This document shows, in pieces, positions 37,101 to 51,041 of a stretch of DNA of 64,000 nucleotides (position 1 is its first letter; every line of letters starts with the position of its first letter). The stretch is taken from NCBI GenBank assembly GCA_950295325.1, contig OX485805.1:12248501-12312500 (forward strand), written 5' to 3'. A program made the position numbers and the translations under genes. The notes beneath the pieces are model-generated. The model was given only the letters and a program-made list of their open reading frames with translations. It made no database searches and was not told the origin of the DNA. Source of the DNA: Polytrichum commune. Its lineage: Eukaryota; Streptophyta; Polytrichopsida; Polytrichales; Polytrichaceae.

Positions 37101-40100
37101 GTCGACAACTGGTACTTCTGAATTATCCTTTGATATACTCTGAAGTGGCTTTAATTGTTTCATCCTGCCTGTTGCAATTGCTTGTTGGTTTAGAAAAATC
37201 TCTGTTTGTTTTTGCATAGCATCTGCTTAGTCGAATTCTCACTCCACTCTCTACCCTGCTATGAATGCCCAGGTTTTCTGGGCATTTGAGAACTCCTATT
37301 TGAAATTCCTTGTATCCTTTTGGTGCCTTTGCTATCTTTCTACACTATGTATCTTATACTGAACTTTTTCTGAATCAGTGCAGTCTGGATCTCAAAGATT
37401 ATTCATTTTCTTATTTTTGTTTCTGTTCCATGTTTTTGAGTCTTGTGACAATTATCCCCGTTGCTAGACTTTAAGCTGTCTTTTCACAGTTACCTGTTTT
37501 TTTTTCTGTTACAAGTGGTTTTGGATTTGGCTGGATTCCACCTGGCAGATTCACTTGTTGTGTGAGATTCTCACTCTGTACTTCACCTCACAATAAAGTT
37601 GTAGGTCATCAAGGCACCGATGAACTGCTGCTTTGAATTTCGTTGATTTGTGCTTAAGTGTTACTTTGTTCCCATTTTTGTACCTTGCCTTGTTCAAATA
37701 GTCCTGGTTCTGGTCCCAATAGAGTTGGGTCCTTGTGGCCTTCAGTTTTATTAGTGTCTGTCTTTAGATACGTGCTGCCCTTGTTGGGTTGGGGACAAAC
37801 TATGCATCCTAGTGAAAAGCACAGCTGCAATTAACACGTTTAAATCAAGTTGCGGTATGCAAAGCTTTATAATAATCAGCAAGAGCTGGTTTTGGGAGTT
37901 TAACGAACTGTCTTACCTTGCAATTTGGTCCTGACAGTGTTAAGCAAGAGAGTTATTACTTCGTCTTGAGCTACACTCAAAGTTGTTAGTCCAATTTGCT
38001 TATTGAACATTATAATAATCATCATTCTGCATGGCATTCTTAATGAATACTTTCTCAGTGTTTGTGTTCTTTTCTTTTCAGTCTTTGGTCAACCTGTAAA
38101 TAGGTTTCCTCAGTGTTTGTTTTTCAGTCAATTTTCTATGCAAGTTTACTGCTTCTGGATGATTTTGAATCGATGTAGTGCTGAATCAACATATGTGCTG
38201 ATGAATGGACCTTGTGTCCATGTCCTGACACATGTGATCATGATATGTGTAGGACATCATATCCAATTTAGAGTAGACTTGGAACTGTCTACTGGTTCAG
38301 TGTGTTTCAAGGTGACTTAACTTTAGTAGAGACAAGACAAGAAACTTAAAGACTTGTTATGCAGGCACAATTACGGCTGGAAGCAACCATGCAAAGCAAA
38401 ATTCGAGTTTATGAGAGTGGTCGATCAGAGCAGGTGAGTCGGTAACCTAGCAGTTCAGTGGTGTTAGGTGTCCAAGGCTCTAAAATATTTGTGGGCACTG
38501 TGGTTTGGTTTTTTTTGCTTCTGCCTGTTGCACAAGCTTGGAAATTGTTGGGGTGTGGCTTTTGATTTTTAGGGGTCAATTAGTTGTGAGTGTCACATTG
38601 CACCATTGCCACATAATTATCATGTATCATGCAATGTGGTCTGCCCTATTTTAAAGTTTTCTCCTACATCTTCTGGCTCTTGTTTAAAGGATAAGGAAGA
38701 GCTCCACTCTTCCCTTTCATGAATTGAGGTTTTAACTAGGACTTTGTACTACAGGAGTATGATCCAGATTTGCCACCAGAGTTGATGGCAGCGACAACAC
38801 TGCAGGATGGATCTGGAGATTTTGGAGTTTCTCATCAGCATCAATCTGAATCTGGTGCTCATCAAGGAGCTGGCCGTGGACGAGGAGCAGGGCGTGGTCG
38901 TGCTGTTATGGTAAACATCTGGAAAAGTCCCCCTTTCACTGCTTTGAATCTCTTGCAAAAGTTCTTTGCAACAGGCAGCTTGAGTCTGCTTTTTTTCTTT
39001 TTTCTATTTCTTTTTCATATGGCAGTTATGTCAAACCATTGTGGATCACTGAATATTGTTATTTAATAAAACTTTCTGTTTTGCCAAAAGGTTACTTAGT
39101 AGTAATAGACACTTGGTTTTGGTTCTCTGTTATACAGCCAACTGGACGAGCAATTCAGGTTGAGGGGGGAGTTGGGGAGAGACGACCTTCAGCTGATATT
39201 CGCAGGCAAAGAACACGTGATTCTGATGCAGTTATTCAGGTGAGAAAGCCTTGATTTGTTGTGGACACAAGATCAATGTGTTCTGCAGACCCTTTATAGC
39301 TGTCAGTTCTAGAGTACTGTATTCTTGTTTTCTATCTTGTTTTAATTCATGTTAATGACTTTCTTGGAAAAGTAAGGACAGGGTAGAAGAAGTCAGTTTG
39401 TGTGGGCTCCTTAGTGCAAATATAGGTTTTACACTCTGAGAGTATCTCTCACATTATTAAAATAACAGAGTGTTTTGCAAGATTAGAGAGCCCACCTGCC
39501 ATGATCACTGCAACAGTTTCTGAATCTGGTTGTTCAGATTGTTCTGCAAGATGCTGCTGAGGATGAGCCAGCGACAACAGTTGAACAGGAGAAGGAGGAG
39601 TATCTGGATGATGACGTAAAAGGGGGCCAGGCTATGGAGCAACGTCCATTATACCAACTCGAAGAAGAGCACTACGGACATGGAGGCCCAGAGGGGCCAT
39701 GGATGGATTACTATCCTCATCCTGAAGCTTGGGATCCAAATATGATGGATATGGGAGGCGGGCCCATGCATGGCATGAACATGCGGCCAGGTTCACGCAT
39801 GGGTGGTGAAGGGCATGGACCTTTTCCTCTTGGCCCTGGCATGCCCATGAGACCTCCTGGTGCTGGACCTGACTTTGGCATGTTTCCAGGAGGTCCATTT
39901 GGAATGCCACCATTTGAAAGGTACAACTTGTTACTAATCCTACTTGCACATCTGAAGGATAATGTCAATATTTAATAGCCACTCATATCAATAAGCAAAC
40001 ACTTTGAGGTGTATTTCCTCATCTGTTGGGATGTAACCTTAACATGCTACCTTCTGTGGAAATTATGTCAAGCTGAACAATTTTCTGTTATCTGTTTCTT

Positions 40101-43100
40101 GTAGGGGTGGAATGGGAAGGCCTCCTATGTATGGAGTGCCACGGAGTGGAATGGGACCCTTACCTGGTCCAGGGCGAGAAGGCTTCCCTCCAGATCATTT
40201 TCCTCAAATGCCTCCCATGGACTTCCAAGACCCATTAAGGTACATAGTGAATTCAAATGGATCTTTTCGCATCTAACTATACAATTCAGCTATCTACTGA
40301 AATGGTCTATGTTTTAGATGGTTTTCTTCCTCCTCCCTTTGGGGTGTTCCGTTGTTGCATATTCTCATTCACTTTTTTCTTTCTAATAACAGCATGCGGA
40401 GAACTCCACCTAGATTGGCGCCTTCTATGCGAGGGGGCCCACATCCTCAAGATTGGGAGGAAGAGCCTAGCAATGGAAGCGGTGCCAATTGGTCACGGGA
40501 ACATCGAAGCCTTCATGGGAGCAAGGAGCGAGAAAGTCTTGGCAGAGAGTATGAAGGAGAGACAAGGCTGCCTGGTCGGCGATCTCAGTCAAATGCTGTT
40601 GAAAAGAATGCAGGTGAACCTTCACTAGAGCGAGCACTTGCAGGCCGCAAAAGGTCCGGATCAGAGGACCCATATGTAGATGGCAATGATTCAGATTTAG
40701 GTGATGATGGGAGACATCCCAAGAAAGCAAAGGTGGTTGTCGCAAAAGTAGGAAGAGAAGAATCCAGTCATCCGAAGGCATCGAAGTCAACATCTAGTGG
40801 CGAGAGTTCAGATTCAAGTTTAGATAACTCCAAGGAGCTTCTGGAGTCTAGAGATGATGTTTCTTCTCGTCATCGTGCTGAGGTTTCACGAAGCAAAGTG
40901 CGGAGTCCATATGGAGGCTCAGAGGAATTCCATCAGCACAAGGGTGACACTGGATCTTGGAGGCATGAGGAAAGCAAAGAAAGACTTGGAGCTCATGGGC
41001 GAGAGCATTCGCAAAGTCGTCGAGCACAAGATGAACATGGGTATGATCGCAGGGGTCGTGAGGATAGAGAACGACGGGACCGAGAAGAAGGTTCTAGGAG
41101 AGAGAGGGGAGGGGAGAGGGATGATGATGCGAGAAGACTTGACAGACCTGATCATGGTTATTATAAAGCCCGGGAGGAGGCTTACAGGAAAAGGGATAAG
41201 GAAGAATCTGGACACTGGCAAAGAAGTGATGACATTCAGGTGCAGAAGACAAGGGTGGAGGATAGAAGGCGTGATGATCGAAGTCGCTATGAAGGTAGTA
41301 ACAAAGATGCACGATCTGTTCGTGATCGGGATCGTGACCGAGATAGAAGTCGAGGAAAAGATGATGCACGGCCACATCAATGGGAGGGAAGTAGGCTGAG
41401 GGAGGATGCTTCTCGAACAGAACGAGAGGATGACAGGACAAGAGAACGATCTCGGAGGGATGGCATGCGTGGAAGGGAAAGTCTGCGAGTTGAGGAGTTC
41501 AGGGAAAGTGATTCAAGAAGCCACCGACACATGTACATTCTAATCTCTGTCCAGTCGTTGACAAAATTGGAGTAGTAGTTCACAACTGAGGAGAGCACAG
41601 GCTTAGCTGTTCAGATTCTTAGTTGGTAGATTTCTATGAAATCCTGCCCTGACCTAGTTTTCAGGTTGGCGTCCCTCTTGCTGGCATAGTTCATTCCGCA
41701 CCTCACTGTGTCTGATCAATTAGATTCTGACAATGTTTGACATTACTTTTAAATGGTTCTCAATAGGGAGGAAAGTACGCGAGCTCGAGAAGATAGAAGA
41801 AAAGCTGACCAGCGAAGGCATGAATCATCTCGAGAACACACTATGAATGGGCGCAAGATGGGGGATGATTCACGCACGCAGATTCGGAAGTGGGATGGAG
41901 TAGAGGGTAGAGAGGCTGATGCAGACCGCATGGATTCACTTGCCGGGGAGAAAAGTCATCATGTCCATGATGGAGGCAGGAGAGACAAGAAGGATCGGAA
42001 TCGTTCTAGTTCTCACCATGACACTGTAAGTCTTGTTATTTGCTTCAGCTGTATTGTTGTTTTTAGTTGTTGCGTGTGGGAAATAAATGAATTTTTACAT
42101 GTCTGGTAACTCTTGTTGAAGGTACAGGAGCATTCCTTGGACAGTAGACAACGTGGGGAACGCAAGGCAATGCCACCAAAGAGATTACAGGAATCAAATC
42201 GTAGGGATCAAGACAATGATGATGGCACTTACATATACTCAGGAAAGGATCAGAAGCATTTTCCAGTAGATGAGGCAACTTCAGAGGATGAGGATCAGCG
42301 AGAAAGACGGGGTAGAACCAAGATAGAACGCTGGACAAGTCGGAAGGATAGGGAGATGGCTGACACTGTTGAGGATGATGAAAGGAGGCATAGGCGTCAT
42401 CATGGGAGCCAAGGTCCTGGATTGGATGTAGAGGTGACACCAAACACCACTCAAGAACAAATAGGTGGAAGAAGGAAGGTCTGATGATCAATGCTTTTTC
42501 TGTGCTGTTTGATTGGGCTGTAGTAGTACACAGTTAATATGATGACTCTGTACATTTTTGGATGAATACACCAGACAAGAGAACCTAAAAGGGCCATAGA
42601 TGAGTGTTTTTTACTTTATTTATTGTCAGACAAAGTTGTCTCGACCAGTTGTTTGTATATGTTGAGGCAATCCGATTCTCCTTTGAACACCTTGATCAAT
42701 CAAGGCATTCACTGTATGAATCAGTATTTTTTATTTTTTTATTTTTTTTCTTTGTGATAATGAGGTTCTTAGTTCAATTTGTGTTGACAATAGCCTGCAT
42801 TTTTTTTTCCAGGATCAGATGAGAGACGAACCCCATCAGGTCGGGGAGCGAAACACTAGGGATGAGCTCAGTGACAGGCAGCAGAATTCCAAGGGATATT
42901 CTGAGCTGGAAATGGAGAATGACAGCCTGAAGACTGAAGAACTCAGGGCTGGCATCAATCTAAAGAAAGAGAGTAAGCATAGAGAATTGCACGATTCACA
43001 GAACCGACATTCTGTTGAGGAAGAAGGCCCAGAATCTCAGGTAGCTGAAGACAAAGCTAGTATATTGGAGAGGCGCAAGGAGCGCTTTGGGAAGCTCAAG

Positions 43101-43232
43101 CCCAAGAAGTCAGGCACTGAAACCCCTACCAATCGCGAGGAAGTCTACGTCAACAAAATGCCTGCAGAGATTGTGGAAGTAAAACAGGAGAGGCCGGCAC
43201 GGAAGCGGCGATGGGCAGACAGCACTGGTTAG
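34123..43232 (+). CDS. FIPS5: FIP1-like pre-mRNA 3'-end processing factor (plant FIPS5/FIP1[V] type)
   Basis: Thirteen exons: 34123-35248, 35779-35897, 36403-36668, 36985-37111, 38365-38433, 38755-38910, 39138-39239, 39538-39920, 40105-40239, 40393-41532, 41767-42025, 42122-42478, 42813-43232. All junctions are GT-AG and phases agree, giving 1552 aa; Arabidopsis FIPS5 is about 1200. The N terminus (MNEDDDFGDLY) and WDSDSEDDLQIVLND are FIP1 hallmarks. The Fip1 motif spans exons 3-4 (TVFDIDLDTLEDKPWR, DPTDYFNFGF, WKQYCRQL, about residues 504-546), followed by MQSKIRVYESGRSEQEYDPD and a Gly/Met/Pro-rich part. The second half is Arg/Asp/Glu/Ser-rich, ending ERPARKRRWAD as in plant FIP1. FIP1 scaffolds poly(A) polymerase and RNA in the nuclear cleavage and polyadenylation complex. 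Exon 1 has simple repeats (CATCAG)n and CAA/CAG. The 1.25-kb intron 4 is the longest. The 'V' subtype is an inference from length and tail. Confidence 0.95.
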
Positions 43233-46200
43233 CTATGCTGTGTTTAGGTGGTATTTGCTAGTGAGAAGAACATATGGGGGCAATTGCTAGGCCCCCAAAA
43301 TCTTTGTAGACTAGATCGATGTGCTTGCATCCATGTGAATCTTTGGTTGTTACCTCAACTCACTGAGGTATTATTAGCCCTACTCTAAATTGTAGAGCTA
43401 CATGTCCAAGCGGGTTGCTTGATATTTGAAAGGTTGCCATGTAAAGTAAAGTCCCTCGCAAACAACTGTTGTAGCATATTAGGAGAGAAACTGTGAGGTT
43501 TTTCTAGCATTCTCCGTGCGGCCCCGTTGTTTATATCCAGAGTCAGCAGCCCCAATACAACTCATTTATGATGGATCTCCAACATTTGATGGTCACAAGA
43601 GTAGGAAGAACAGGAATTATATCCAATTTCATGGAAATCATGAAATCTTATGAGCATTATTTGTTTGCCAACCTTCTTGCAGAGTGCAACTTATTCCTAA
43701 TCATAAACAGTCACTTCTGCGTGAAGATCTTCCTGTAAGTGTCTACAGCTCTTGTTGAAAGGAGAAGGTAGAAATAGTTTCCAGAATGGGCGACACAGGG
43801 TTTAGGGCTCAAGTCACTAAATCTGTTGTATAACTCATCACAAATCTCTCAATTCAATATATCAACATCAAACTACAACATTGAATCAATGCCTACTAAA
43901 TGGAGTGTTGCAAATTTAATTTTTGTGTTCTTGCAACTATATTCTGTAGTTGCAAGACCTGCAAGGCCTTACTATAAGTTGAATCAATGTTGGATGAGTC
44001 ATTACCTAAATGTTGTGCTAGCGCTAGGACGACATGAAGCCCTGAAGCCCTGAAGGGGGTATGCATCAATAATGACTTAGCATTAAAATTATATAATGTT
44101 TGCCAAGATTAAACAATGATGGGTGATGGGTGTCTGGTTTCAAACTCAGGGATCCTTTACAAGATATTGCCAGGCCAATGCTGTGCTACCTACTTACATA
44201 ATTGCAATAATACTGTTCTGTCCATAATAAATTCTCCAAAGTAGATCACAGGGGTCCCCATGCAGTTTGAAGTTGCCAAAATATGGACGTAGTTTAAACT
44301 ACTAAATTTGGTTGGTTGAAAGTGCCATTATCTCAAGGCTAATTTGTAATAGTTTGTAAGTCACTGCTTATTGGAGGTGTTTTGAGGAACCAGAGGATAC
44401 TCAAGTACTAGAGATATTGGTTAAGGTGGTTGAATCCACAAGAATAGTATTACATTACACATACCTATTATTTATGGTATTATGGATACAAAAAATATGT
44501 TCAATGGATCAAATATAGAATACATAAATAAATAACAACACTTCAAGCAAAAGCATAGTATGAGCTATGTGGTGTCCAATATTTGTGAGCTCCTCAATGC
44601 CACTTCATGGTGATGTTTGCTAAACCGATGGAGGATAACCTGCCATGGTATGCCATCCTCATAGCATCAAGTAATAATGTTAGCACCCTACTTTTAAGTT
44701 AACACAAATTTTCTTTGGTAAATAGTGTAACATAGGTAAAGACATGTAAACTAAGGGTGACATGTGAACTTTGGTTCCTAGATCTTATGTTCCTTCTCTC
44801 CCGCTTTAGAACATTTACGTACGTTTCAGATAAACATGATCTTCCTTAGATTAGATCCTCTATCATCACCTGTCCATTGTTTCTGTTTTCTATATATCTT
44901 TTTAAAAGACTAATCAATCTATCTTCATGAATGTATCCCCCTCAAAAGCTTAAATGTAGTCTAAGTAGTTTCTAAAAGATAGCATTATCTTTACTAGAAA
45001 AAAGCATCAAATACGGATACCTGCATTTGATGCACTTTTGAGAGGTCCCTTTTAGGCCTTCTTACTTAATCTTATGCTTGAGAAAAGTAATCATCTCTTC
45101 TGTAATCATTGCAACCTTCAACTTCAACTATGTCATGGGGATTGGAAACTCTTTGTCGGCCATTTCATACATGTACTTCACAATGGCATGTCCTCCTCCC
45201 TGCTCAAAATTGAATCATTCCCTCGCTTTGTACCCATTATGATGCCCATGACATGATCTCCAAGGATGGACCTTGGTATATTGAATTCATATGCCTCTTG
45301 TTTGATGCATCCATTACAACCTTCAATTTGGTTGTTGTCCAATTCCCTATTTTTTTCCCCAACCCTGGTCGATCTTTTTTTGGTATGTCATTGTGGTCGG
45401 TTGTTGTTGCATTCTATAAGATGAGCATCAAAACCAACCACATGGTTAGCGCCTCTTCATTGCATTGGGTTGCATCTTCTTGTCCATGGCCTACAATGTC
45501 GACTCCAAATGATAGTGCAACATGTTTGCACTGTGTTCCATGTGTCCACATCCCATCTCTTAATTGACATCACTATGCAATGACATCACTATGCAGTGAA
45601 CCATTTTATTCTCTTCCATCCACACTAATAAATTGGTGTTGATGTAACATGCATGAGTGGATTGGTCTTGCATTGATGTCTTCTTTGACCCCATATGTGG
45701 ATGATGTCTTGAGTTTTCAAGAAAACTAAATCTACACCAATTGTTGTTGTTGTGCACTTGCACCCATTGTTATAAATTAAAAGATATGAAGGCAATGAAC
45801 TCGTCATCCTACAATGAACCCTCCCCATCGGATTCACCAGCGTTGCCCGAGAATAAATCAAGCCATTGCCATGCGAATCACACTACAAACCCATGCACAT
45901 CTAGGCTAATCCTACTTGTAGGTGACTACATTAACTTCTAACTAATTGTGGAGTATTCACAAGACATTCATGAGAGTGACTTTGTTCAATGGATGTTGCG
46001 AGGGTGGATGGATTGGCCGATCTCTAAGATGTTTATACTATTAACATTGTTTTTTCATGTGTCCAAGTATTCAATAGAATTCAAATTTACAATTCAAATT
46101 GTTTACAATGCCACGAAGAAATCACCATGTCTGTTCTAAATCCCATGCAATACTGCACCCAATATTGTTCATACTAGTTCCAAATTCTAACAGTGCGTCT

Positions 46201-47513
46201 TCGCAAAAATGGATATGGTGGGGACATGTATGCACGTCCATATGTAAGAGTAATGGATACTCACATTTTAGTGCCACGTCTAGTACAATTTTTCATCATG
46301 CATTAAGCACAAATCTGCTTCCTAAGTAACATGGTTAAGCCAATATCTACCCTTGATTTTGACATTTAATTCTTGTTAACAACAATGCGTACGTCTAATT
46401 GTAGTTGTCAAGAATGGGATACTGTTGGTTTTGGGTATAATAATCTTCTGCAATAAGTTAGGGTCGGTTAAAAAGCCTTGAGTTCTTCAATGTGCACCAA
46501 TGTTCAAATGAGAAGCTTGTAAGCTTGTAACAGACCTCAAGAATTTTTCATGAAGGCCAAGGTGGAGTTTTTATCTGGGTTGTTACCTCTACTTGACCAT
46601 ACCAGCGTATATGTTTACATCACACTAAGATTATGATTTTGAACACATGAACAATCCTAACTTTACCAAGAAAAAAATGGCCTCTATATGGTCAGGTCTA
46701 TCATATGTGGATCATAGTTTCTTTAATAAGCTACTGAATTAAATTGAACTCTTTTCAAGTAATTTAGGGAAGATTTTGCTCCGGCATTGAAGAGTTTAAG
46801 TCCCTCGACCTTATGTTTCGTTAGGAAGTTTTGCCCCACTTTTGACAATTCACAGTGTTCTAGGAGTGTTCAAGTTAGTTGTAAATTACAAATCGCACTG
46901 ACATGAAAGTCGATTAACTGTGGCTATTGAAGCCACTCAAAAAGGCACTCAAATGTGTGCCTCCACACTGAAACATTCCAACTTATAAAGGAGAAACATT
47001 ATCTAAGGTTGATGAGGCTAATTTTAGTGACCTCCTTTAATGACACGTGTTTTTGGTTCCTGCTAAATTTTACTGGGAAAACTATTTTATATGCAATTTT
47101 ACAATACTGGACGGTGAAGAAAATAATGCAATACAGATTATTCGTCACTCAAACCCAGGTGTGAGATATTCAGACACCAGCGTTGCATGAGGGGTGTAAC
47201 GAGAGCCAATATGTTTGCAATTATTGTAGGTGTAAAATTGAATACAACCATGGACTATCACAGCCATACTTAAGGGTCACATGGCCAATACAAGCACATG
47301 ATCATTACTTTACTATTGTTTCCATCCTCGATAACATGAACACATAGGAACTTCACCGTTCACCCTAATATTGAATGCCGACGCTGCCCTAATCAGCTGT
47401 CAGCATTTGAATCAAAATTCAAGTTTGTCTCTCATCAAACTCTACCCTTCGGAGGATAGTGGCTAAGACACAAACCTATCATGAATTCCTACTCAACTCA
47501 GCAAAATGCACTA
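43233..47513. other. Spacer between convergent FIP1-like and eEF1B-gamma genes
   Basis: 3' UTRs of both genes lie at the ends. In the middle I see only AT-rich sequence, short frames and a 16-bp tandem duplication (atgacatcactatgca twice near 45567-45597). No gene, RNA or clear mobile element is recognised. Confidence 0.4.
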
Positions 47514-50500
47514 TCACTTGAAGCACTTGGCCTCCATCAATATCTCGCCATTGATAGTATCAGGTTCCTCAAAATAAGCATTCACAAGAGCCTTCTGTGT
47601 GTCGTTGTTGATATCAACCTTCGTCCATTCATAGAGCTCAACATCATAGCACTCGTCCTTAACCATCTGAGGCACATCTTGACCTCTGCACAATAAATAC
47701 ATGATTAGGTAGTATCAACTGAGGACATCTGTCACAAGGTAGAATAGACACTCTCCATAATGTGAACAGTAATCATCAAATTGCTGGCAAAGACATGCAC
47801 AATTTCATGAATCAAGTTCTGACCTGAATAGCCAGACACCCTTGATCTTGTATGGAGCAGAGTCTCCTAAAATGCACATCTTTGCAAACGCATATTTGCG
47901 TGCCAAATCCATTCTTTGAAGGAATCCCCCAACCTTGTTCATTGTTACGAATGTAACTTGGTTCTCGTCATTGTATTTATAGTCACAGAACCACAGTGAA
48001 TAACCCTCAGCATCAAACATCTCCCAGAAACCTGAAAACATTTAAAAACTAAGTGATTAAACAACTCCATCATATTTCCCACACTGCAAAGAGCTCACCC
48101 CACTGTAGAAGTAATTAGCCCTTGCATTCTTTAGAAGCCACAAGATATTCAGATGAACAAATCTATCCTTCAAACATAGATGCACTTGACGTGCTGCGTT
48201 TAGAGAAAAAAACATGTTGACGAGGGAGAGTTTTTGGGTGTAAGAATCACCACTAATAGCAAGGTGGAAGTCCTTGGCCTTTGTGTTGGAGTATAGTCGC
48301 TTCCAGTTATCTAGAACCATGGGGCTAGGAGGTAGTAGATCTAGAGCATTCTTGGTCTTTTTCACCGGTGCCTCTTCCTCTTCTTCCATGGATTCAGCAG
48401 GCTTGGCAGGAGCAGCCTTAGGTGCTGGGGCTGCCTTCTCCTTGGGTGCCGTCTCTACCTTCTTAGCCTCCTTCTGCATAGATGGAGGAATAATCCTCTC
48501 TCCCTTAAGTGGAGGTGGGCCCAAAGGCTTTGCAGCCTGGGTAAATCCGTCTCCCAAGACTTTCTTGAACTTGGGCTGGTTGACAAGGGTCCAGAAGTAC
48601 CTTTCCAAATGAGGGAACTCCGCAGTGAATTCCTTGGTTGCCGCCAAATGGAATGGCACGGTCAAGTTGCAAGTGAGGATGATATCGGCAAGAGTCACAA
48701 CATGTCCAACTAAGTATGTTCGGGAAGCAAGGTGTGCATTAAGAGTGGTTAAAGCCCTCTTCAGGTTGTTGATTGCCATAGCCTCAACCTGCCATTACAT
48801 AAACGAAATCAAACAGCTGTTCAAATACAAGACCTAAAGTATCAAATCAAATTCTTCAAGACAAGCTTGCAATAATCCAGAGCCACACCTCCTCGTTGAA
48901 GACTCCCATGCCTAGCCTGGGGTATATCCATCTAGCTGAGTTGCTGTCAACCTCCATGGATGCGAAATCAATCCATTGCTCAACCAATGCCTGCAATTCA
49001 GAACTCCCTATCTCAGAAAATGGTTTGGAAAATCCGTTGCTAATTCGCTCGTGGCACTCAAGACTCTTGCAGATCAGGATGAAACCAGATGAAAAATTTA
49101 TTGACCCTTATCATTATACGCACAATGCCCCTCAGTGAACAACTTGCCAACGCACTGACTGATACTCCGTATCACTGAAGAAAAACAAAACTCGCGGTAA
49201 AACAACATGACCCAAATTCAGAGCTCAGTACATGTGTGCACAGTATCACGTAGTGTACAGACTCTCACACGAATTACTTCAGTTGATTCTAAAAACATAC
49301 CGCCTCATAGGCTGATGATCCAAACAAACCGACGTCCTTCATCTTTGCCACTGCGAACGGAAAAACACACAATTTCAAAAACCAACAAACCATCCACCAC
49401 TAACAATTGCATTACATCTACTTTGCCAATGCACTCAATCCTTTCAAGGAAGCACGAATTAAAGACAGGATTCCTCGGGAATATACCATAGCGAGCAATT
49501 GCGTTGCTCTCAAATACTGGTCCCTCGGGAGTCTCCAGGACGGGTACCTGCATGAAGCTCCTCCTTCGTTAGAAATCTAGTTAAATTCATGGATGGATGT
49601 TAGTCCCACTAATTTTCAATGCATTGATTGTAGTGAATTCTGCGCGAACCAGACTTTGCCTGGTCCACAATCCAACAAGCATGATCCACCAGCGAGACAC
49701 AGGGTATAGATTCTGAGACATGCGCAGGGAAATCATCACAGCTATGCACATTTCGAATCTACAACGATCCCCATCAAAATCCAGAATATACAGGTAAATA
49801 CAATATACCAATGAGGTATGGGTGGAAATTTTCAGTGCTCATCTGAAGTACTTGAAACTGGAACGATAGAATGAGATTATTTGCAAAAGGTGCTCGCCCT
49901 TATTGGCCTCGTTACTGGAAACCTAACTTATAAAACAGAAAATCGTCGGTTTTGAAATCTAGTCCGCCATCAGCGACTGGATGCAGATATCTTTCACGAA
50001 CTCAAACATCCGCTTTACTATACACCTATCCACCAACCTTTCCTTCTCAAGTACAACCTCCATCTTGGAAATTAGCTGAGCATGTGCCCACTACAGCATC
50101 TACAAAACCATGACTATGGTCAAACACAAATACCTTTCCAATGGGGTTGAGCTTAAGAAACTCGGGGCTCTTGTTGGTGACTCCCATTTGGAAATCAGGG
50201 ACAGTCTCCACTTTCACTCCCACATATTCGGCGGCCACCAACGCCTTGAAGGCATTCTTGTTCACCTTAGGTGCGTGTATCACCTGTTCCAAACCCACAA
50301 AACTAACTATTTCAGCTCACATTCCCTTCCATGCACATACCGCGAACTAATCTTGCTCCTCGACCTAAGAAACAAAATCACCAAATCCTCAACCCCAAAC
50401 CCTCGGTAACACCCGCACAACCGGCCAACCCCCCCAAATCCAACCTCTCCAGCCCCCAACTACATGCATTGAAACCACACACCTTCTCTTCTAAGCTCAA

Positions 50501-50647
50501 TCCCATACACAACATAAACACCAACCCCAATCCACATAAAAACATCATCAACACCAAACACCAACAACAACAACAACAACAAAACCCTGGTGCTGACTGC
50601 ACACATGCCTGTCTGTAAGAGTAAGAGAAACATACCAGGCGAACCAT
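47514..50647 (-). CDS. EF1G: Elongation factor 1B gamma (eEF1B-gamma)
   Basis: Eight exons, from the 5' end: 50647-50636, 50283-50134, 49547-49487, 49350-49301, 48990-48889, 48788-48251, 48031-47824, 47685-47514, all GT-AG, phases agree, 430 aa (Arabidopsis about 413). The N-terminal half is a GST-like fold (AAEYVGVKVETVPDFQMGVT, EGPVFESNAIARY, TYLVGHVVTLADIILTCNL, FPHLERYFWTLVNQPKF). A Lys/Ala/Pro-rich linker with five Glu follows. The C-terminal EF1G domain, from about residue 270, is strongly conserved (LDLLPPSPMVLDNWKRLYSN, GYSLWFCDYKYNDEN, NKVGGFLQRMDLARKY, ELYEWTKVDI, ending AKCFK). It acts in the cytosol in the eEF1B complex that recharges eEF1A with GTP. The first exon codes for only four residues (MVRL). 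A telo-box lies about 200 bp upstream. Confidence 0.97.
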
Positions 50648-51038
50648 GGTTGCGAGGCGCTATGCGGTGCCGAGATGTGCGAGAGAGGGGAAGACTGATA
50701 CTGCTACTGCTGTTGTGTGAAGATGTGACGAGGAAAGAAAGGAAAAAAGAGAAGGACACGGGAAGGGAAGGGAAAGGAAGGGAAGGGCTATGGCTATGGC
50801 GGCTGAAGCTTGTAAGGCTTGCCTGCTTTGTACTGGGAAAGTGGAAACCCTAGAAAATGGATGCCAGGAGCCCTCTGTGTTTGTGATTTCCTCGCACTAA
50901 GTTAAGTTAAGTTAGGGCTGGCTCCACTAAACTTACTTGGTGGCCTCTAAATGGGAACGGCATATTCCCGGTATTTTCTCGCCACTTTCTGCGACGGTAG
51001 GAAGGCTCTAGGCTTGGTGATGAATTTAGCTAAACTAC
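50648..51038 (-). promoter_or_regulatory. eEF1B-gamma promoter and 5' leader
   Basis: About 390 bp separate the start codon from the foldback element. On the gene strand the first 150 bp are C/T-rich, as expected of a translation-factor leader. The transcription start is not determinable. Confidence 0.4.
50845..50852. promoter_or_regulatory. Telo-box (AAACCCTA) in the eEF1B-gamma promoter
   Basis: AAACCCTA lies about 200 bp before the eEF1B-gamma start codon, next to a purine-rich run (about 50758-50789) that reads as a pyrimidine-rich leader on the gene strand. Telo-boxes are known in promoters of plant translation-apparatus genes. Function here is inferred. Confidence 0.45.
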
Positions 51039-51041
51039 TTA

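Noticed and set aside
40919-41441. Minus-strand and second plus-strand frames in the FIP1 Arg/Asp-rich exon
   Set aside because: Composition-driven shadows; splice phases of the whole gene support the plus-strand frame used.
45253-45567. 104-codon plus-strand frame in the FIP1/eEF1B-gamma spacer
   Set aside because: No family match, no splice or codon-use support, surrounded by AT-rich spacer.
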